Source: Venturia oleaginea | Taxonomy: Eukaryota; Ascomycota; Dothideomycetes; Venturiales; Venturiaceae | DNA: 64,000 nt | NCBI GenBank assembly: GCA_013176395.1 | Contig: JABMLP010000010.1 | Coordinates: forward strand, 248,001-312,000 | Direction of reading: 5' to 3' | Part shown: positions 58,401 to 64,000 of the stretch, piece after piece | Position numbering within the stretch: the stretch's first letter is position 1 | Layout of the letters: every line of letters starts with the position of its first letter | Made by a program: the position numbers and the translations under genes | The notes under the pieces: model-generated | What the model saw: only the letters and a program-made list of their open reading frames with translations | The model's database searches: none | Told to the model about the DNA's origin: nothing

Positions 58401-59885
58401 CTACAAAGCTTTGGAACAACAGGCACAGCTGCAATTCAACAAGTACATAAAGCAGGGTTCAGTCATGAAAAACTATGCCAACGCTCTGGTACTGTTGCTG
58501 CGCCTTCGACAGGCCTGTTGCCATCCCCATCTTATTCAAAAATTCGGAACTGAAGAAGGAACTGTCAACACTGGGGTCTCAGCAGAGACCATGGACGACT
58601 TGGCCAAACAACTCAGCACAGAGGTGGTTTCCCGCATCAAAGAAAGTGAAGGCAACTTCGAGTGCCCTATCTGCTACGACGGCGTGCAAAATCCTTCCAT
58701 CTTCATTCCCTGCGGCCACGACGCTTGCTATGAATGCTTCACGCGTTTGATGGACCCTTCGCATGGCCTCCGACAGGGCAACGAAACTACAGAAGCTAAA
58801 TGTCCGGAATGTCGCGGAAAGTTGGATCCAAAACGCATCATCGACTACATCTCCTTCATGAAGGTACACATGCCTGACCATGTGCCCAGACACGACATCT
58901 TGACAGATATGGCGAATCTGGACGATGAGAGTGACTCGGACACAGACACAGACACAGGCAGTGATTCTGATGAAGGAGACGAAGACAAAACCCTCAATGG
59001 CTTCATCGTCAACGACGACGAAGTTGTCGATGAGGTTGAAGAGGAGCCTGGCTTGGACACCACCAATCCAACCGCTGCCACGGTGAACAAGTCACAGATC
59101 AGCAACAAGGGTCGCAAGCGGAAGTCAAAGAAATCAAAGGGCAAGAAAAAAGAGAAGGAGACAAAGTCTCTTGCCCAACTTCGTACAGAAGGCTTACGCA
59201 ACAAAAAAGCTCGTCGTCATTATCTTCGTCGTCTCAAGAAGGATTATGTCACCAGCGCCAAATTCGTCAAGGTGCTCGAGATTCTCGGCAAGGTCCACGA
59301 GGTTCCAATCAACCCAAAACCGAAGGATGATGAAGTCGGGAAGAATGGCGAGAAGGTGCTCATATTTAGCCAGTTCACGTCCCTACTCGATCTCCTCGAA
59401 ATCCCGATCCTAGATGCCGGCTACAAGTACACTCGTTATGATGGCAGCATGTCTCCTGCTGATCGCAACGCATCTGTTGAATCGTTCAAGACGAACCCGC
59501 AGTGTCGCATTATGCTAGTCTCACTCAAAGCCGGCAATGCAGGTCTAAATTTGATCCAAGCCAGCCAAGTTATCATCCTCGATCCTTTCTGGAACCCATA
59601 CATCGCAGAGCAAGCTATTGACCGAGCTCACCGTATCGGCCAGCGACGGAAGGTCAATGTACATCACGTCCTCGTTCCAGATACTGTCGAAGATCGAATT
59701 GTTAAGCTACAGGAGCAAAAGAGAGCGCTCATCAGTATGGCGCTGGATGAGAATGCAGGAAATAGTGTGAGCAAACTTGGTCTTAGAGAGCTCGGATACC
59801 TCTTTGTAAGTGCCATGGCCTTTTTTCTTGTCCGTCAATTACTGACCGGTTTCAGGGCGTGAATGGTCTTTCCAATGGGAACTGA
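55414..59885 (+). CDS. ULS1-like SNF2 translocase with RING finger and SUMO-interaction motifs
   Basis: Four exons: 55414-55822, 56166-57561, 57615-59805, 59856-59885; phases agree, 1341 residues. The N-terminal ~590 residues are low-complexity and carry likely SUMO-interaction motifs (SLEVIGQ, SDVEVIDAEQ, ISIIDIDDDD followed by acidic runs). The SNF2 ATPase starts at FEHQKIGLKWLKEKEEG, with Walker A ADDMGLGKT, DEAQ in VIIDEAQCIKN, and MTGTPMMNN. A C3HC4 RING (CPICYDGVQ, CGHDACYEC, CPECRGKL) sits between the helicase halves. The helicase C part has VLIFSQFTSLLDLL, LVSLKAGNAGLNL and IDRAHRIGQRRKV. This layout matches yeast Uls1/Ris1, a SUMO-targeted DNA translocase and ubiquitin-ligase-type protein in genome maintenance. 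Rad5 is less likely because no HIRAN domain is seen. The first intron is 343 bases. Confidence 0.93.
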
Positions 59886-60952
59886 GGTCGCTGAAATGCT
59901 TTTGTTGCGCACAAGATGAATACGAACAACATTTTTGTTGAGCATTTCCCCCGTTGCTCGGACATCTTTCACTTTTTTGTTCGATTTGTTGCACATACGG
60001 ACATGGGATTATGAGGGCACACCTTTGCAAAATGCAGCTGGGGCGTTTACGGATGATATTGTATGGGGGGGAACAACTTATACGGTCGATATGATACCCC
60101 CTTTCGCTGACTCGTCGGGTGTTTTTTGTGCTTTGAAGTTTCGGGTATGGTTTTAAGTGTGGAGGAAACGGGGGGACTGTGTTTGTTCGCTGGTTATGTC
60201 TATGCGTGCGATGGTAGCACAGATTAATGAGAATAGATTTACGCAATCATCGGTGGTTATTCGTTCATGAATGCCGAGTTAATACGTAGCTCAAAGCAGC
60301 CTGTCATGTTCGGTTGACGACGGCGTCGCTGTGGTGCCTAGGTTATCCTGGATCCTCAAGTGGGATTGTGCTGATTTAGTTTAGCGGGTATATTGGAGAA
60401 TTTGATGGCACTTGGACTTATTTCTCGACCTTCTGAGTTTTCATGGGAGAGAAATGGGGAAAGGTTGGGATTTTGTTTGCTTGTTGCGTGTGGATAAAGA
60501 AGGCATCGTCGCCAGAATTATAACGGTTGTCTTGGTTCCCCGGGTGCGGCGGGATGAGAGAGGGGCTGTGATGGAGAGGTAATCTTATGTATTGTCGATG
60601 ACGGTGTTGGTAGGATTTGAGAAGGGGGTTGTAAATCCATCCATCTGCCTGAGCCTGTCTTCTTCTCTCTTCTTCCTTCCAAGAGTGTGAGTACGTTGTT
60701 TATTTGGGTATTATTCTAATCTAGAGTGTTTTTTGAGTGTTTGTTGGTTGTATTTGGTGAGTTTACCCATGTCGATTTCTTAGATGATGAGGTATTGGCT
60801 AGGTTCTTTGTTATAGTGATGGTGGAGGGAGAGAGGGAAGGAGGGAGGGAAGTCTACTCTGCAAGAAGTATACGATACGATACGATACGATACGATACGT
60901 ACGAAATAGTCTAGTCTTGTCTAGCCACTCAGCTATAATTAAATATGAAGTA
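59886..60952. other. Spacer with GATAC pentanucleotide repeat
   Basis: No gene supported. A (TACGA)n array of about six units lies at 60871-60899, and (GGGA)-rich sequence near 60831-60851 just precedes it. The segment ends at transposon P4. Confidence 0.5.
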
Positions 60953-62007
60953 TAACGTATTCCACCACCGAGCCGGCCACACCACCGAGCCGGCCACTTT
61001 TCTTGGCACGACCAACTCATATTACGCCTCTTCAATTTTATCGCTATCAACAATAGATTCCAAGTCTGTCGTGCTGCTATCTGATTCAGAAGATATCTCA
61101 ATATCCTTTTTACACCTTCGCGCATTGTGCCCACAGCGCCGTAAAGCTGGCCGGGCTGTTTCTTGATCACCACTACCACGAGCCTTCTTTGATTTCTGAG
61201 GCGCTACAGACGCCTCAGCAGCTACCTGCGCTGCTGCAGTCCCGTACTCTATAGTACCACCTTGCTGGATCCACTTCCTTTTGCGCCATTTTCGCTTCGT
61301 CATTACTGCCAATTGCTCTTCAAGCTCGTGGTTTCGTGCAATAAGTAGAGCGTTCTGGTGCAGCATCAATTCAGCGCCCTTGACAAGCTGAGAGAAGCCA
61401 GTCTGCGCAGTAACTGGTGACCGAGTGAAAGATTCGCGTACAAGCTTTGATTGAGATCCAAATTCAAGAGTATTGCTTGGAGTCTTCGACTGCCACGGCG
61501 TCTCCTGCGGTGGGGGTGCTGGTGGGGTACGTAGCCGTACTTCAAGGCGATCCAACACCACCTGCGCGTTAATAGGTACTAGCCCTACTGCCTCAAAGGC
61601 CTTTGACAGTTCTCTTTTGTAAATACGTCGAAAAACGCGTCTTTGAAGGCCGGGAGGAAGCCTTCTTTGTTGATATGGTAGACGCGTCGGCGTGCCAAGT
61701 CTCGAACTCGTTGAGAGTACTTGCACTTCAACGGCGAGAAGCAGACCACATCAAGCGGCTGGAGGATATGCGATGAATGAGGTGATCAGAGGGCCTTTGG
61801 TGTTTGATGTTGAAGGCTGCAGCAGCGCGCCGTAGGCTTTGAAATTGGCCAGAGGTATAGGGCTGAAGAGCGAGATCAATTCTGCCTTCTTCTTGAACGG
61901 CTATCGCGTTGCGTTGTTGAGACATTGCGTGTTGAAGAGGATAAGGGCTGTGCCAAGGAAAAGTGGCCGGCTCGGTGGTGTAGCCGGCTCGGTGGTGGAA
62001 TACGTTA
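60953..62007 (-). mobile_element. Pogo/Fot-type transposon P4, internally deleted
   Basis: About 1055 bases with TA at 60953-60954 and 62006-62007. Both ends contain a doubled CACCACCGAGCCGGC motif, which P3 has once. The middle of the transposase gene is missing: sequence for the N-terminal region joins directly to that for the ILQPLDVV region at about 61768. It is a deletion derivative that could be moved only by another copy's transposase. Confidence 0.88.
61022..61925 (-). pseudogene. Internally deleted pogo-like transposase (P4)
   Basis: ATG at 61925 starts MSQQRNAIAVQEEGRIDLAL, as in P3, but after about 50 residues (…QRPSDHL) the sequence jumps to the C-terminal third and loses frame. 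The first two catalytic Asp residues are gone. A further frameshift lies near 61612. The knuckle region is damaged, leaving CGHNARRC. Confidence 0.85.
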
Positions 62008-62149
62008 GTCTGAAAAGCTTCAAGAAAAAAAGGAGGAGAAAGATCGAAACGAAACCTCATCTCTTGCAGCAACGAAAATTCAACAACAGAACGTATCTCT
62101 TTGCCAATAGCTTCATGCCTCTATACTATCCAACACTTCTAAGCCTTAT

Positions 62150-63762
62150 CTATTCCAACGGCTTCCCTTTCAACCAGGTCTTGACCATATGCAATGCTGC
62201 CTCCGGCTTGTCAAAAGGCACCATATGCCCCGCCGCCTGTACTCTGGCATACCTAAGATTCTCAAACTCCCACCACTGCCCTCCGACCCATTGCTTCTGC
62301 TCATAAGTCGCCGCGTGTCGGAACCCATAGTCACCAACCCAAGGCAAGGCAAGTAGGAATCGCTCATTCCCCACAAAATTGCAGATCCAATCGTAAGTGC
62401 CAACGTACATAAGCACCCTGATACTTTTATTGAGAAGGAAAGTCGTGTAAGTCGTCGTCGGCGTATTTCCATCACCAACTCTGTTGAAGTCGCGACCGAC
62501 TTGATTGGAGCAGGCGTCGAATCTCTTGACGGCTTTGTCTACACCAAAAGCATCGCGGACCTCCTGTTTATTGAGGTATTTGACGATCCAGTCCACTTCA
62601 TCGTAGCAAAGGCCTCCGTTGCATGGCTTGCTGATATCGTAGTAGTTCAGACCGGTTTCGAAGTAAGGCCCATCGACAGCGTCGTTGCAGTAATCATTTG
62701 CGAGATCGCAGATAGCAGGGTCGGGGTAGTTATAGCATGCGGTCCATAGATATTCGCACCTATCGATACTAGCAGCCATTTTGTCGCAGACTGCTTTGTC
62801 TTTTATCACTGGTCCGATACCAGTGACGTTGGTACAGGTTATGTCGAATCCACTACTTGCTTGGCGGAGAGGATCGAAGATTCCGTTGCCAATCATGACC
62901 GACTCGAGAGGAATCACATCCTCAGGGCGGCCTTGGTAGATGGACAGCTCGTTCTGCTCAACGATATAGCTTGCGAAAATGGGTATGTAGTGACCACCTA
63001 ATAAAGATATCAGCGATCAACCGATAATCAGTATATCATCTTATATACCCTTTCAAGAGACGACTTCAGTTTTCAAACATACCATAACTCTCCCCCGAAA
63101 TCGAAAACGACTGCTTCTGCGACTCAGGAAACTGCTGATACCAAAGCCTCATAAAAGCATAAACATCCGTCGCAGCCGCCTTCGTCCCATTAGAATGTCC
63201 CGGATCCGGGCCAGAATCATAAGAAAACCCCACACCAATCGGTTGATCCAGAAAAAACATATTCGCTGCCTCAATCCACGAATACGGGTTCGCCGTAGTC
63301 CCATTTCCATGCTCATTAATGCGACAAGGGCCCTGCTCCATCAGTAATCCCGTCATAGATGAACACCCGGGACCACCGTTGATCCACATTAGCAGTGGAT
63401 CGTCTTTTGGCGAGGAACGTGATGAGAAGTAGGCGAAGTAGAAGTGTTTGGTGCCAGAAGTTAAGTAGCCGGTATATCTATTTGAACGATCAGCCTCCTA
63501 TTCTCATCTTCAAGTCAGTAAGTCAATCATACCCGCTTGTCGCACCTTCGCAGTACGCCGTAATGGATTCCTCGCCATCTGCATGGATATCGAGCGTATT
63601 CAGAGCGTTGTGCGGACGCAGCCTTAAAGTATGGTTCGGATGTGCATCGTGGGTGACGACTGTGTATGAATCATCATCGGTGAAGGGAGCATGTAGATGT
63701 TGTTGAAGTAGCCCAGCGGCCACTATTACCGGTGCAAGGCTCAATAAGGATGAAAACAGCAT
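62150..63762 (-). CDS. Secreted serine carboxypeptidase (peptidase family S10)
   Basis: Three exons, 63533-63762, 63083-63477 and 62150-62997, total 490 residues. The signal peptide is MLFSSLLSLAPVIVAAG. The S10 fold shows GYLTSGTKHFYFAYFSS, LLMWINGGPGCSSMTGLLME, FLDQPIGVGFSY, the catalytic Ser in SISGESYGGHYIP (split by the second intron), the Asp in YVGTYDWICNFVGN and the His in AAGHMVPFDKPEAAL. Many Cys fit the disulfides of the family. It removes C-terminal residues from peptides outside the cell or in the vacuole; the signal peptide does not settle which. Length and all catalytic residues are normal. Confidence 0.94.
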
Positions 63763-64000
63763 TTTGGTTGATAGAAGTAGTTGTTGAGGAAGTGGTTGTT
63801 GAGGAAGTGGCTGTTTGTGGCGGACTCTTATCGGTTGCTACCTTGTAGGTTTGAGTTTGGGGCTAGGCTCGATTCGATTGGCATCAGCCTTACCATGGGT
63901 TGGTGAATTCTATTATCTTATCCTTGCCCGCCAGTCTGGGGAATGCTCGGGGTCAATGTTTTGAATCTTAGCTCAGGAGATATCAGAATTCTCCGCAACT
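63763..64000. promoter_or_regulatory. Upstream region of the carboxypeptidase gene
   Basis: 238 bases to the window edge. A 15-base direct repeat, TTGTTGAGGAAGTGG, occurs twice in tandem (63781-63810). No other element is named. Confidence 0.4.

Overview
The window is nuclear DNA of a filamentous ascomycete (Pezizomycotina; Leotiomycetes is my guess, not shown). The support is short introns (about 47-350 bases) with GTATGT/GTAAGT donors, a fused three-domain HIS4, a ribosomal protein gene split after four coding bases, a group of fungus-specific genes, and fungal pogo/Fot-type and Mutator-like transposons. Exon models were built by hand from splice sites, phase and protein families; nothing was searched in a database.

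Left part, 1-20 kb, is repeat-rich. A partial low-complexity gene (1-1603, minus) is followed by four related pogo/Fot-type elements in the window: P1 (2452-4304), P2 (4506-8134), P3 (12464-14279) and P4 (60953-62007). P2 is split by a terminal-inverted-repeat element, which is itself split by a retroposon-like element (R-A). The intact HIS4 gene (8579-11259) sits between P2 and P3. A MULE (14313-17284) lies 33 bases beyond P3. A second retroposon copy (R-B, 17619-18875) splits an LTR-like sequence. A perfect 27-base-arm hairpin (19263-19321) and a small secreted eight-cysteine protein gene (19781-20077, minus) close this part.

Middle, 20-44 kb: a BTB/POZ gene; a Csn12/PCI gene divergent from ribosomal protein eL20; a 1117-residue hybrid histidine kinase; and a nine-exon gene for a 3037-residue acidic, proline-rich, repeat-built protein (32462-43482). 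A TA-flanked MITE with ~95-base inverted repeats follows (44029-44433).

Right part, 44-64 kb, is gene-dense: a mitochondrial K+/H+ exchange-related protein, AVL9, a Cld1/ABHD5-like mitochondrial hydrolase divergent from SPO7, a secreted feruloyl-esterase-like protein, a ULS1-like SNF2/RING translocase with SUMO-interaction motifs, the deleted pogo copy P4, and a secreted serine carboxypeptidase. Themes are histidine synthesis, membrane lipid and vesicle traffic, signalling, and secreted hydrolases. I see no gene cluster of one pathway. The most unusual items are the three-level nested insertion, the CAAT-tailed retroposon family with its own relic ORF, and the giant repeat protein.
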